NCBI RefSeq assembly: GCF_900078195.1
Contig: NZ_FJVE01000007.1
Span: 1,736,001 to 1,800,000 of the forward strand
Direction of reading: 5' to 3'
DNA: 64,000 nucleotides
Origin: Clostridium sp. Marseille-P299
GTDB taxonomy: Bacteria; Bacillota; Clostridia; Lachnospirales; Lachnospiraceae
Shown here in pieces: positions 1 through 8,452 of the stretch. Positions within the stretch are counted from its first letter, which is position 1, and each line of letters starts with the position of its first letter. The notes under the pieces were generated by a model. The model searched no databases and was not told where the DNA came from. It saw only the letters and a list, made by a program, of their open reading frames with translations. The position numbers were made by a program, and so were the translations under genes.

Positions 1-406
1 TAAAAATAGTGTCAGCATCTTCCTTTGGAACCACGTCTAATACATTCGAAAGAATGATGCCATCAAAACTTTCATCCTCCATTTGTGAAACGTGAGTGAT
101 ATCACCTACAACAAAATTAAGTTGTTTAAAATGATTTATATTAGCCATTTGATTTGCAAACTTAATTCCATTTTCGGATCGATCAATTCCTATACCATAG
201 GAAAGATTACCATATTGAGCGCACTGGAATAGAATATCTCCAGTACCACAACCAAAATCCATTACTCTTTTCGTATTTTGAGAAAAGATATGTAGGCAGG
301 CATCAAAGGTTGGTTCTACACTAAGTTCAACATCCGTTAAATCTTCTAAATTACATTGGTTATATACTTCGTCCCAAAGTGTTGTAGTACTATCATATTG
401 CTTCAT
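1..406 (-). CDS. class I SAM-dependent methyltransferase (N-terminal part, cut by window edge)
   Basis: The first 135 codons of a reverse-strand gene are present; the C-terminus lies beyond base 1. The start ATG at 404-406 follows a GGCGG ribosome binding site on the reverse strand. The reading frame shows the Rossmann-fold motif I VMDFGCGTGD at about residues 48-57, an acidic strand end GIGID near 71-75, a GDITH segment near 104, and FDGIILSNVLDVVP near 120. These are the usual SAM-binding landmarks of small-molecule methyltransferases. The substrate cannot be told from this part. It is divergent from the dehydrogenase at 637, so the roughly 230 bp between them should hold two promoters. Confidence 0.85.
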   Translation of the reverse strand, partial: MKQYDSTTTLWDEVYNQCNLEDLTDVELSVEPTFDACLHIFSQNTKRVMDFGCGTGDILFQCAQYGNLSYGIGIDRSENGIKFANQMANINHFKQLNFVVGDITHVSQMEDESFDGIILSNVLDVVPKEDADTIF

Positions 407-636
407 ATAAACCGCCAGCTTTCTCTTAATTTTTTGTACATACTATGTTATGCAACAAAACTTAGATAAATGATAAATTTGTACTTTAGACTTTATTTGA
501 TATAAACATTATATCGCTTTTTTCTTACTAAAAAATGAAATTTTTGTTAAATATTTTTGTTACATTTTAATAACTTCATTTTAATAAAATAAATGCTATA
601 ATGTATAATAATGCGAGATAGAAAGGACGTAAATAA

Positions 637-1611
637 ATGAATGAAACAATCAATAAGCAAGTTTTAGTAGTTCTACCAATGAATGAGAGTGAGAAAGACT
701 TGCTAAAATCAAAAATGCCAGAAGCAAGTTTTCTATTTTGTAAACCAACAGAAGTGACAGAAGAATTAGTAAAGGAAGCAAATATCATTATTGGTAATGT
801 TTCTCCAACCATGATTAAAGGTACAAATAAATTAGAGTGGATCCAACTAAATAGTGCTGGTACAGACGGTTATTGCGAAGAAGGGGTACTTCCTAAGAAT
901 GCCCTATTAACTAATGCAACAGGAGCATATGGACTAGCTTTATCGGAGCATATGTTGGGAATGGTATTTGAAATTAAGAAGAAATTAAACCTCTATTATA
1001 TAAATCAATTAAATCGTAAGTGGAAAGATGAAGGAAAGGTAACAGCCATAGAGGGTAGTACAACTTTAGTCGTTGGTTTAGGCGATATTGGTGGAAGTTT
1101 TGCAAAGAAAATGAAAGCACTTGGCAGCTATACCATTGGCATACGAAGAACATCTGGTTTAAAACCTGAGTATTTGGATGAATTATGTACGATGGATGAA
1201 TTAGAGGCTTTATTATCAAGAGCTGACATTGTAGCTTTAAGTCTTCCTAATACAAAGGAGACTTATCATTTGTTTAACAAAGAAATGTTTATGCATATGA
1301 AAATGAATGCAATCATTATAAATGTTGGTCGTGGCAATGCTATTTGTACTGATGATTTATGTGAAGCATTGGAGAAAGGAGTAATTGCAGGAGCTGGACT
1401 TGACGTTACAGACCCTGAACCATTACCATCAGATCATAAATTATGGAATACGAGGGGTGTTGTTATTACACCACATGTATCAGGTGCTTATCATCTTGAA
1501 GAGACAAGAGAACGTATTGTTAAAATTAGCATAGAGAACCTAGAACGATTTTTAAAAGGTGATGATCTACAAAATATTGTAGATTTTAAAACTGGATATC
1601 GCAAACGTTAA
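637..1611 (+). CDS. D-isomer-specific 2-hydroxyacid dehydrogenase
   Basis: A 324-residue NAD(P)-dependent dehydrogenase that would interconvert a 2-keto acid and a D-2-hydroxy acid in the cytoplasm. The nucleotide-binding loop GLGDIG is at residues 147-152. The catalytic set is complete: Arg232 in NVGRGN, Glu261 in DPEPLP and His280 in TPHVSG. The length is typical for the family (phosphoglycerate dehydrogenase-like branch without a C-terminal ACT domain). The ATG at 637 follows AAAGGA with good spacing, and a TATAAT-like -10 lies at 597-602. The DUF1275 gene starts 29 bp downstream and is probably co-transcribed. The actual substrate is not evident. Confidence 0.88.
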   Translation: MNETINKQVLVVLPMNESEKDLLKSKMPEASFLFCKPTEVTEELVKEANIIIGNVSPTMIKGTNKLEWIQLNSAGTDGYCEEGVLPKNALLTNATGAYGLALSEHMLGMVFEIKKKLNLYYINQLNRKWKDEGKVTAIEGSTTLVVGLGDIGGSFAKKMKALGSYTIGIRRTSGLKPEYLDELCTMDELEALLSRADIVALSLPNTKETYHLFNKEMFMHMKMNAIIINVGRGNAICTDDLCEALEKGVIAGAGLDVTDPEPLPSDHKLWNTRGVVITPHVSGAYHLEETRERIVKISIENLERFLKGDDLQNIVDFKTGYRKR

Positions 1612-1640
1612 TAGAAATACTTACTTACTAGGGGGAAAAT

Positions 1641-2312
1641 ATGAACAAAAGACAAATGTCAGAAACATTCTTTTTGTGTGCTCTACTTGCAATTATCGGG
1701 GGCTTTCTAGATGCTTATACATATATTGCAAGAGGTGGTGTGTTTGCCTTCGCCCAAACAGGAAATCTTATTTTTCTTGGTATGAATCTCACAGAAGGAA
1801 ATATAGGAAAAGTAATTTATTATTTAACACCTATTTGCTCATTTATTATAGGTGTTATGATATGTGAATTAATTAAGAGCAAGTACAAAGAGCAGGGCGG
1901 CCTTCATTGGAGGCAGATCGCAGTTGCAATTGAAATTATAATTTTAGTAATTGTAGGTTTTATTCCAACAGGAGCTTTAAATATGGTTGCAAATGTTTTA
2001 ATTACATTTGTTTGTGCGATGCAAGTTGAGAGTTTTCGAAAAGTAAACGGAAATTCTATTGCTACAACTATGTGCACAGGAAACTTAAGAAGTGCTACAG
2101 AAATGCTATTTTATTATTTAAAGACGAAAGATAAAAAAGTATTAAATAAAAGTTTGAATTATTTTGGTATAATTGCATTTTTTGTATTTGGTGTTGCTTT
2201 AGGAACTATTTTTACAAAACTGATTCATCAAAAATCTATTTTCATTTGTAGCATTTTACTGGTAATCGTATTTTGTACAATGTTCATTGAACATGTTAAG
2301 GATAGGACATAA
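1641..2312 (+). CDS. DUF1275 (YoaK-like) integral membrane protein
   Basis: A 223-residue protein with about six hydrophobic segments. The N-terminal stretch GGFLDAYTYIARGG followed by FAQTGNLIFLG is the hallmark of the DUF1275/YoaK family, whose function is unknown (transport is suspected). A second conserved patch, SIATTMCTGNLRSATEM, lies in the C-terminal half. The length matches the family. The start is set by AGGGGG just upstream. It lies 29 bp after the hydroxyacid dehydrogenase and probably shares its transcript, so it could export or import the related hydroxy acid, but that is only inference. Confidence 0.85.
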   Translation: MNKRQMSETFFLCALLAIIGGFLDAYTYIARGGVFAFAQTGNLIFLGMNLTEGNIGKVIYYLTPICSFIIGVMICELIKSKYKEQGGLHWRQIAVAIEIIILVIVGFIPTGALNMVANVLITFVCAMQVESFRKVNGNSIATTMCTGNLRSATEMLFYYLKTKDKKVLNKSLNYFGIIAFFVFGVALGTIFTKLIHQKSIFICSILLVIVFCTMFIEHVKDRT

Positions 2313-2444
2313 AAAATATAACAAGCAAAAAATATATTCCTGACTAATAACACTATGCATGATATATAACTATCTCCATAATATAATAAATATCCATATC
2401 ATAACGATTATCCATAACATAACGCTTATTCATAACACAAACTT

Positions 2445-2500
2445 CCCAGTTAACTATTTTTGAGAATCATTATTTGATTCATCCAAGGATATTAACTGGG
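2445..2500. terminator. nested hairpin between convergent genes
   Basis: CCCAGTTAA (2445-2453) pairs perfectly with TTAACTGGG (2492-2500). Inside it, GAATCA (2464-2469) pairs with TGATTC (2475-2480). It lies between the DUF1275 gene and the convergent AraC-type gene, so a bidirectional terminator is the likely role. There is no strong T run. The rest of 2313-2524 is AT-rich with TAACATAACG-like short repeats and no gene. Confidence 0.5.
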
Positions 2501-2524
2501 TATTTAAATTTTATAAGAATATCA

Positions 2525-3151
2525 TTATCGATATTCCGAAGGAGAGATTCCTTCAATCTTGCGAAAGCAAGTACTAAAGTACGAAGTACTACTAAAACCG
2601 CATTTAAACGCAACGACATTAATACCTATGTTTGAGGTTTTTAAAAGTTTTTTTGCTAGCGAAATACGCTGTTTTAACACATAATCACTAAAGGTCATAT
2701 GAACTTCTTGTTTAAATAAATCACAAAGATAACATCGATTTACACACACTTCTTTACAAACCACATCTAAGCTTAAAGATTCGCTTAAATGATTATGTAT
2801 ATAGGCAATTGCTTTTTTGATGTGTTCATTCTTATGCTTTTCTATTAAATAATCCGTACAATTCGAAAACGAAGTAATTATTTGAATACCAATATCAATA
2901 TATGTCCTACTAGTGCATTGTTGGATCAGCTGGCTATTCTCATAACAACATTCATGCAAAGAAATCGATTCTTTCATCAATATATAGTTATAAATCCCAT
3001 GATTTAAAGAATTTAAATACAAACGCAGTAATAAGATAGATTCATTTTTTAATTCTCCTACCTTACTCTTGAAAACTTTTATAGCTTCCTTTGTATTTCC
3101 ACTGTAAAGAAGAGAATAAATTTCCAGATGATTAAAAAATTGCTCGCTCAT
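2525..3151 (-). CDS. AraC-family transcriptional regulator
   Basis: 208 residues. The last 100 or so form a double helix-turn-helix of the AraC/XylS type, ending in the classic GFSSTSYFSTCFRKIEGISP signature. The N-terminal half is helical and does not resemble a cupin or other named sensor domain. The start ATG (3149-3151) follows AAAGGCGG. The gene is divergent from the haem/iron binding protein at 3298, which makes it the likely regulator of that locus. AraC proteins of this architecture often control siderophore or haem genes in Firmicutes, but ligand and target are inferred from position. Confidence 0.85.
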   Translation of the reverse strand: MSEQFFNHLEIYSLLYSGNTKEAIKVFKSKVGELKNESILLLRLYLNSLNHGIYNYILMKESISLHECCYENSQLIQQCTSRTYIDIGIQIITSFSNCTDYLIEKHKNEHIKKAIAYIHNHLSESLSLDVVCKEVCVNRCYLCDLFKQEVHMTFSDYVLKQRISLAKKLLKTSNIGINVVAFKCGFSSTSYFSTCFRKIEGISPSEYR

Positions 3152-3208
3152 TTTATCCGCCTTTCTAAATATTTTTAAAAATCAACTAAATAATTTGAAA
3201 CACTTGGC

Positions 3209-3251
3209 TATTATAGCATGTTATTATAGCAAAGGGTTAGCAAAAGCTAAC
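3209..3251. promoter_or_regulatory. direct repeats and palindrome upstream of haem/iron locus
   Basis: TATTATAGC occurs twice in the same orientation (3209-3217 and 3222-3230, 13 bp apart). It is followed by the palindrome GTTAGC-AAAA-GCTAAC (3236-3251). Direct repeats in the region between an AraC-type gene and its divergent neighbour are what an AraC operator looks like. The hairpin would lie in the 5' leader of the binding-protein mRNA. Functional assignment is inference. Confidence 0.45.
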
Positions 3252-3297
3252 TAATGAGAAAAAATGTTTAATATCATATAAAATTTTGGAGGGAAAT

Positions 3298-4311
3298 ATG
3301 AAAAAATTTAAAAAAACACTAGTTCTTGGCTTAACGATTGCAATGGGATTACTTACAATAGCATGTGCCAAAGATACAAAAACGAATGGTGCAGATGCAA
3401 CCACTTCACCTACAAAAGTAGTAACTGAATCAAATGATGCTGAAAATGGAACAGATAGTTCAAGCAACGCAGCTAGTACAAATGAAGCAAATAGCACAAA
3501 TCAATCGGATTCTTCAAATGATGCATCTCAAACATCTGAACTTAGAGTTGTTGCTTCTTCTGTAGCAGTAGTTCAAATTCTTGATGCGCTAGGTGTTCCT
3601 ATGGTTGGTGTTCCTACAAGTTCTTATGAACTACCAGAAAGTGTTGCAAATGCTGAAAGAATTGGTAGTGCAATGTCACCTGATATGGAAGTCATTGCTT
3701 CATTATCACCTGATATCATTGTTTCCGTTGATTCTTTATCAAATGATTTAAAAGAGCAATTCGCTAATTTAAACATTGAAACAACCTTTGCAAATCTTTC
3801 AAGCTATGATGGTTTAAAAGAAACAATTGCACAACTTGGCGAACGTTTTTCAGTAGAAGATAAAGCAAATGAACTTCTTTCTTCCTTTGAAGAAAAAGAA
3901 GCAGCAATAGAAAGTAAAATTTCAGGCAAGGAATCAAAATCTGTTTTAATTATATTTGGTGCAGGACAAAGCTTCATGGTTGCTTCTGAAAGTTCCTATG
4001 TTGGTGATTTAGCTAAACGAGTTGGAGCTACAAATATTTTAGAAGATTCCTCTAGTAGCTTTATTCCAGTAGATATGGAATATTTAGCAGACAAGAATCC
4101 TGATTATATATTATTTATGGCTCACGCAAATCCAGAAGAATCCTTGGCTGCATTTGAAAAAGAATTTGAGACGAATAAGGCATGGCAAAACTTTGATGCA
4201 GTTAAAAATGGAAATGTAGTTGCACTTGAAACAGAATACTTTGGTATGAGTGCAAACCTTTTAGCAGCAGATGCTATGGAGAAATTAGCAGATATTTTAT
4301 ATACAGAATAA
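3298..4311 (+). CDS. ABC transporter substrate-binding lipoprotein, haem/iron type
   Basis: 337 residues from the ATG at 3298, which has a GGAGGG site just upstream; a TTG 12 bases earlier would overlap that site. A lipoprotein signal ends at Cys23 (LLTIAC). A Ser/Thr/Asn-rich tether runs to about residue 80, then comes a class III (TroA/BtuF-like) binding domain. The final segment YFGMSANLLAADAMEKLADI closely resembles IsdE/HmuT haem-binding proteins. It would capture haem or an iron chelate outside the cell and hand it to the permease at 4570. Haem rather than siderophore is inferred from the haem-degrading genes downstream. Confidence 0.8.
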   Translation: MKKFKKTLVLGLTIAMGLLTIACAKDTKTNGADATTSPTKVVTESNDAENGTDSSSNAASTNEANSTNQSDSSNDASQTSELRVVASSVAVVQILDALGVPMVGVPTSSYELPESVANAERIGSAMSPDMEVIASLSPDIIVSVDSLSNDLKEQFANLNIETTFANLSSYDGLKETIAQLGERFSVEDKANELLSSFEEKEAAIESKISGKESKSVLIIFGAGQSFMVASESSYVGDLAKRVGATNILEDSSSSFIPVDMEYLADKNPDYILFMAHANPEESLAAFEKEFETNKAWQNFDAVKNGNVVALETEYFGMSANLLAADAMEKLADILYTE

Positions 4312-4468
4312 AAAGTCAAAGTTATTGGTCAATAGATAAAATTAGTCAGGTACGATATTAAGCTAGAACTGAGCGATACGGAAATTGGTAAGGTTAGAAC
4401 TAAGCTAGATATTTTCAGACGCATAAATTAGACATTATAAAATCAAGTATATATTTAATTTAAAACAA

Positions 4469-4552
4469 AGGTTGAAAGAATAATTATAAAGATCTGCCAT
4501 AACAACAGATTGCATCATAAACTGTTGGATTTCTTTCAACCTAATATGGCAG
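4469..4552 (+). promoter_or_regulatory. pseudoknot-capable RNA leader, copy 1
   Basis: Within the 258-base gap before the permease: A = AGGTTGAAAGAA (4469-4480) is perfectly complementary to 4531-4542. B = CTGCCATA (4494-4501) is perfectly complementary to TATGGCAG (4545-4552). CAACAG (4503-4508) pairs with CTGTTG (4522-4527). The order A-B-A'-B' is that of an H-type pseudoknot, or of two mutually exclusive folds. B' ends 17 bases before the permease start codon. A related arrangement precedes the flavodoxin gene at 6596. It does not match any riboswitch class I can recognise. Confidence 0.5.
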
Positions 4553-4569
4553 TTGAAATGGGTGTTACA

Positions 4570-5553
4570 ATGAAGAAAAAAGGAAGTACATTTATACTTT
4601 TAATCACATTGCTAGTCATAGGTATTTTCTTTTCAATATCGGTAGGAAGCGTTTCCGTTTCTTTAAAAGAAATCTTTGACGGTATTATAAATAATAGTGG
4701 TGGGAAAGGTGGAATTGTAAGGGATATTCGTATCCCGAGAGTAATCATGGCTGTTTTAGTTGGAGCAAATCTTTCTGTGGCAGGCGTTTTGTTACAAGGA
4801 GTTATGAGAAATCCTTTGGCTGACCCTGGAATCACTGGTATTTCTTCTGGAGCAGGCCTTGTAGTTATGATCGTTATGCTGTATTTTCCAGCAGCTACTA
4901 GTGCGATACCACTCTTTGGATTTCTAGGTGGAATTCTAGCGTGTATTCTTATATATTTCTTAGCTTGGAAAAATGGAATCATGGCTGTACGAATTATTTT
5001 AGCTGGTGTTGCTGTAAATGCAATGCTAGGAGGAGCAACAAGTATGATCTCCATCTTAAACAGCGAAAGTTTATCGGGTGTTTTAACGTGGCTTAACGGT
5101 AGCTTGGGCAATAAAAGTTGGTTACAAGTTAAAATGATGCTCATATATACAGTGGTTGGCCTTGTTCTAGCGATACCACTAAGTAAAAGTTGCAATATAT
5201 TAGCACTTGGTGATAAAAATACGAAAAGCCTTGGATTTAATCCAAATGTATTACGCATTGTAATATCAATGGTTGCAGTATTTTTAGCAGGAATCTCTAC
5301 AGCATATGTTGGTATCATTGGATTTATCGGATTAGTTGTTCCACATATCTCAAGAATGCTAATTGGATCTGATCATAAAATTTTGATTCCTTTTTCTGCA
5401 TTGTTTGGATCTTTAGTACTATTAATAGCCGATACGTTAGGACGTACATTATCCGCACCCTATGAGATTCCAGTGGGTATCATCATGACTGTAATTGGAG
5501 GTCCGTTCTTTTTATACCTTCTAAGAAAGGATAGTGGAAATTATGGAAATTAA
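4570..5553 (+). CDS. FecCD-type iron/haem ABC transporter permease
   Basis: 327 residues from ATG 4570 (MKKKGSTFIL). It is a multi-spanning BtuC/FecCD-family permease with the conserved RIPRVIMAVLVGANLSVAG entry segment, GVLLQGVMRNPLADPGITG, and the cytoplasmic coupling region GFIGLVVPHISRML near the C-terminus. In-frame ATGs at 4546 and 4558 are possible starts, but 4546 lies inside a predicted RNA stem and no site is clearly better supported by a ribosome binding sequence. A single permease gene implies a homodimer. It overlaps the ATPase gene by 11 bases, so the two are translationally coupled. Confidence 0.88.
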   Translation: MKKKGSTFILLITLLVIGIFFSISVGSVSVSLKEIFDGIINNSGGKGGIVRDIRIPRVIMAVLVGANLSVAGVLLQGVMRNPLADPGITGISSGAGLVVMIVMLYFPAATSAIPLFGFLGGILACILIYFLAWKNGIMAVRIILAGVAVNAMLGGATSMISILNSESLSGVLTWLNGSLGNKSWLQVKMMLIYTVVGLVLAIPLSKSCNILALGDKNTKSLGFNPNVLRIVISMVAVFLAGISTAYVGIIGFIGLVVPHISRMLIGSDHKILIPFSALFGSLVLLIADTLGRTLSAPYEIPVGIIMTVIGGPFFLYLLRKDSGNYGN

Positions 5554-6325
5554 GAATATAGATTTTACCTATAATAACAATCCTTTTATCGTTGATTTAA
5601 CAGCTGAAATTGAAAAAGGTAAAATAACAACAATTATAGGACCAAATGGCTCTGGTAAATCAACACTACTTAGTCTTTTAGTAAAACAAAATCAACCAGT
5701 CGCTGGAACGATTCTATTAGATGGACAAAGTCTTAATACAATGTCTACAAAAGAGCTTGCGAAAAAGATGGCTATTGTTTATCAGCAAAATCAAGCACCA
5801 GGTGATTTTACAGTGGAACGTCTTGTACGTTTTGGCCGTGCTCCATACCAAAGTTTCTTTAAGAATACCGATGATGAGGAAGAAGAAGTCGTTGCATGGG
5901 CACTTAAAGTGACAAGACTTGAAGCTATGAAAGACAAGAAAGTCAGTGAGCTATCTGGTGGTGAAAGACAAAGAGCTTGGATAGCAATGTCACTTGCTCA
6001 GAAAACAGATATTTTATTTTTGGATGAGCCTACGACCTATCTAGATATTTATTTTCAATATGAGATTTTAAGTCTAGTAAAAGAGTTAAATGAAAAATAT
6101 CATATGACGATTGTAATGGTTTTACACGATATCAACCAAGCAATACAATTTAGCGATAACATTATCATAATGAAGCGTGGGAAAATCATTTATAAAGGAA
6201 ATGTAGTAGATGGAATAACCCAGCAGCGGTTAAAAGAAGTTTATGGGATAACCGCTGATATAAGATGGTGTGAAGATAATGGGTGTCCATATATAGTTCC
6301 ACTAATGGAACGCAAGCACGCATGA
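5543..6325 (+). CDS. iron/haem ABC transporter ATP-binding protein
   Basis: 260 residues. Walker A GPNGSGKST at residues 33-41, Q-loop VYQQNQAPG, signature LSGGERQRAWIAM, Walker B ILFLDEP and switch His in VLHDINQA are all intact. It is a FecE/HmuV-type ATPase for the permease whose gene it overlaps. ATG 5543 is preferred over GTG 5534 because AAAGGA ends at 5531, too close for the GTG. The C-terminal tail has a CEDNGCPYIVP segment, as in other iron-chelate ATPases. It completes a binding protein-permease-ATPase set with the two upstream genes. Confidence 0.9.
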   Translation: MEIKNIDFTYNNNPFIVDLTAEIEKGKITTIIGPNGSGKSTLLSLLVKQNQPVAGTILLDGQSLNTMSTKELAKKMAIVYQQNQAPGDFTVERLVRFGRAPYQSFFKNTDDEEEEVVAWALKVTRLEAMKDKKVSELSGGERQRAWIAMSLAQKTDILFLDEPTTYLDIYFQYEILSLVKELNEKYHMTIVMVLHDINQAIQFSDNIIIMKRGKIIYKGNVVDGITQQRLKEVYGITADIRWCEDNGCPYIVPLMERKHA

Positions 6326-6492
6326 AAATAACTAATCATATATGTTTGAGAGTCACGTGATTAAATTCATATAATGACGATTTAATGAAGACTCATTAGG
6401 AAATGATTCATTAATATTTATTGATAATTTAGGAATGATCCAATTAATGATATATTGATATTCATTTAATTATAAAAAAACATAAAGAACAT

Positions 6493-6583
6493 GGTTGATT
6501 GAAAAATAAAAAGAGAGGAAGCCACAAAATTAATTAGTCAACCCATCAAAAAGTGGCAACAACACATCATTCAAAGTGTTGTT
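6493..6583 (+). promoter_or_regulatory. pseudoknot-capable RNA leader, copy 2
   Basis: GGTTGATT (6493-6500) pairs with AGTCAACC (6536-6543, one G-U). GCCAC (6521-6525) pairs with GTGGC (6553-6557). These interleave as A-B-A'-B', like the element at 4469. A further hairpin AACAACAC (6558-6565) with GTGTTGTT (6576-6583) abuts the AGGA ribosome binding site at 6584, so folding could control access to it. Shared features with copy 1 are GGTTGA opening the A arm and GCCA opening the B arm. Confidence 0.5.
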
Positions 6584-6595
6584 AGGAATAGAAGA

Positions 6596-7120
6596 ATGAA
6601 AGTATTAGTAACATATTCAAGTAGAACAAGAAACACAAAATCATTAGCAGAAGGTATCTTTGAAGGACTTCCTATGGAAGATAAGGTTTTATTACCTATA
6701 AAAGAAGTAACTAGCCTTTCTGAGTATGATATAGTTTTAGTCGGCTACTGGGTAGATAAGTCAGGCCCAAATGAAGAAGCAAAAAATTTCTTAACTACGA
6801 TTAAAGATAAAAAAGTAGGTTTATTTGCAACACTTGCTTATTGGCCAGACACGGAACATGCTTGGACTTCCCTTGCAAATGGTGAAGCACTCGTTAAAGA
6901 TAATAATACAGTGATTGCAAAATATATCTGCCAAGGAAAGCTTAGCGATAAGATTATTGAAATGTTTGAAAAATTACCTGCAGATAATCCACATGCAGTG
7001 AATGAAGAGAAACGTAAGCGTTATGAAATTGCGAAAAGACATCCAAGTAAAGCGGATATTTTATCTGCAGCAGAATTATTTAGAGAAAGGTTAGAGCTTT
7101 ATGTTTCAAACGAGAATTAG
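6596..7120 (+). CDS. flavodoxin-family protein, BilS/HmuF-like
   Basis: 174 residues. The N-terminal MKVLVTYSSRTRNTKSLAEGI is the FMN phosphate loop. IVLVGYWVDKSGPNEEAKNF, LFATLAYWPDTEHA and ICQGKLSDKI are typical of the flavodoxin branch found next to bilin and haem metabolism genes (BilS, HmuF). In Fusobacterium the relative HmuF works with the radical SAM HmuW to open and reduce haem anaerobically; the same two-gene pair is present here. It overlaps the next gene by 20 bases. Expected role: electron donor and/or anaerobilin reductase. The function is by homology and context, not shown by the sequence. Confidence 0.75.
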   Translation: MKVLVTYSSRTRNTKSLAEGIFEGLPMEDKVLLPIKEVTSLSEYDIVLVGYWVDKSGPNEEAKNFLTTIKDKKVGLFATLAYWPDTEHAWTSLANGEALVKDNNTVIAKYICQGKLSDKIIEMFEKLPADNPHAVNEEKRKRYEIAKRHPSKADILSAAELFRERLELYVSNEN

Positions 7121-8306
7121 AACGCACCATAGTGCAATGTCAGAAGGCAATAAACACTTAATCGGGCCTAAAAAGGTAATTGAATCGTTAAATACATATA
7201 ATACGAATGCGGATGGAAAAGCAGTTATTTACATTCATGTACCTTTTTGTAGCAAAATCTGCAGCTTTTGTAATATGCGAAGAAGTTTACAAAAGCCCAT
7301 TGAAACCTATGCAGACCTTATTGTAAAAGAAATTGAACAATATGCTACACTTCCTTATGTAAAGAGTACCGTGTTTGATGCTGTATACTTTGGTGGAGGT
7401 ACTCCGACGACCTTACCTACAAATGATTTAAGAAAAATTTTAAAAGCTCTAAAAAAACATCTCTCCTTTACTCTAGATGCAGAATTCACAATTGAAACAA
7501 CGGTAACAGAACTAACCGATGAAAAAATGCAGGCATTAATAGAAGAAGGTGTGACGCGTTTTTCCGTTGGTATTCAAACATTTAATGATAATGGAAGAGC
7601 ACAAATGGGCAGAGTTGGCAATGGATTAACTGCTTATGAAAAATTAAAGCGTTTAAAAGAGTATGAAAACATTACTGTAAGTATGGATTTGATTTATAAT
7701 TATAAAGATCAAACCCTCGATGATTTATATGAAGACTTAAATCGCATTATTGATTTGGATTTGAATGGATTTTCAATGTATTCTCTAATTAATATGAGAG
7801 AAACTAAGATTGATCAAGCACAAAGTCAAGAAAACGATGAAAAGATGTTTCATGCAATCAGCGAATATATGGAAAAGGCGGGTTATCATTTTCTTGAACT
7901 TACAAAGATGGTTAAGAATGATAAATATAAATATATCATGAATCGCCATCAAGGAGCAGATACACTTCCGTTAGGAGCTGGCGCTGGTGGTTCAATGAAT
8001 GGTCTTGCCATGATGAATCCTATTAGTTTATCCGAATATGAAGAAAGCATTTTAGCATTTGATTCAAAGTCTGGAATGCAGTTTAAAGAAAGTTATAAAG
8101 AAGTAGTCAAGTTCAAAGGTGACATTCAAACAATACATCTACCAAAAAATGAAACTTTATATAAGGACAAAGATGAGTATCAAAAAGTATTAAATTTATT
8201 ACTTGAAAATGAAATGGTAGTGAAAAAAGACGATGGATATCAACTAACAACGAAGGGTATTTTTTGGGGGAATTCAATTTCACGAGAATTATCTGAGTTA
8301 ATTTAA
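7101..8306 (+). CDS. HemW/HutW-like radical SAM protein, candidate anaerobic haem-degrading enzyme
   Basis: 401 residues. The radical SAM cluster motif CSKICSFC (Cys50, Cys54, Cys57) sits in IYIHVPFC, followed by YFGGGTPT and the HemN-type core. Coproporphyrinogen oxidase-like radical SAM proteins include ChuW/HutW/HmuW, which cleave haem to anaerobilin without oxygen. Placement directly after a haem-type ABC transporter and a BilS/HmuF-like flavodoxin favours that role over haem chaperone HemW or HemN. The ATG at 7101 lies inside the flavodoxin gene with AGAAAGG 10 bases before it. Substrate assignment is inference. Confidence 0.78.
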   Translation: MFQTRIRTHHSAMSEGNKHLIGPKKVIESLNTYNTNADGKAVIYIHVPFCSKICSFCNMRRSLQKPIETYADLIVKEIEQYATLPYVKSTVFDAVYFGGGTPTTLPTNDLRKILKALKKHLSFTLDAEFTIETTVTELTDEKMQALIEEGVTRFSVGIQTFNDNGRAQMGRVGNGLTAYEKLKRLKEYENITVSMDLIYNYKDQTLDDLYEDLNRIIDLDLNGFSMYSLINMRETKIDQAQSQENDEKMFHAISEYMEKAGYHFLELTKMVKNDKYKYIMNRHQGADTLPLGAGAGGSMNGLAMMNPISLSEYEESILAFDSKSGMQFKESYKEVVKFKGDIQTIHLPKNETLYKDKDEYQKVLNLLLENEMVVKKDDGYQLTTKGIFWGNSISRELSELI

Positions 8307-8402
8307 TGTGTAACATTCATTAATATATTAAAAACGCACATTTCTCATTTAAAATAGTTATAGTCAAGGGTATAAATATAAAAATGACAATAAGAAAAAA
8401 CT

Positions 8403-8448
8403 AATTAAAATAAGCGATAAAGCATAGACTTTATCGCTTATTTTAATT
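8403..8448. terminator. bidirectional intrinsic terminator
   Basis: A perfect 20-bp stem (8403-8422 with 8429-8448, loop CATAGA) contains the core GCGATAAAG/CTTTATCGC. The AT-rich outer arm provides T-rich tails on both strands. It separates the convergent radical SAM gene and the small HMA-like gene. Confidence 0.85.
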
Positions 8449-8452
8449 TACA

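Noticed and set aside
4536..5318. 260-codon open frame opposite the permease gene
   Set aside because: It lies wholly antisense to a convincing FecCD permease and reflects codon bias of that gene.
8401..8450. Short mobile-element end or CRISPR-like palindrome
   Set aside because: Single copy, between convergent genes and with T-rich flanks on both strands: an ordinary bidirectional terminator.
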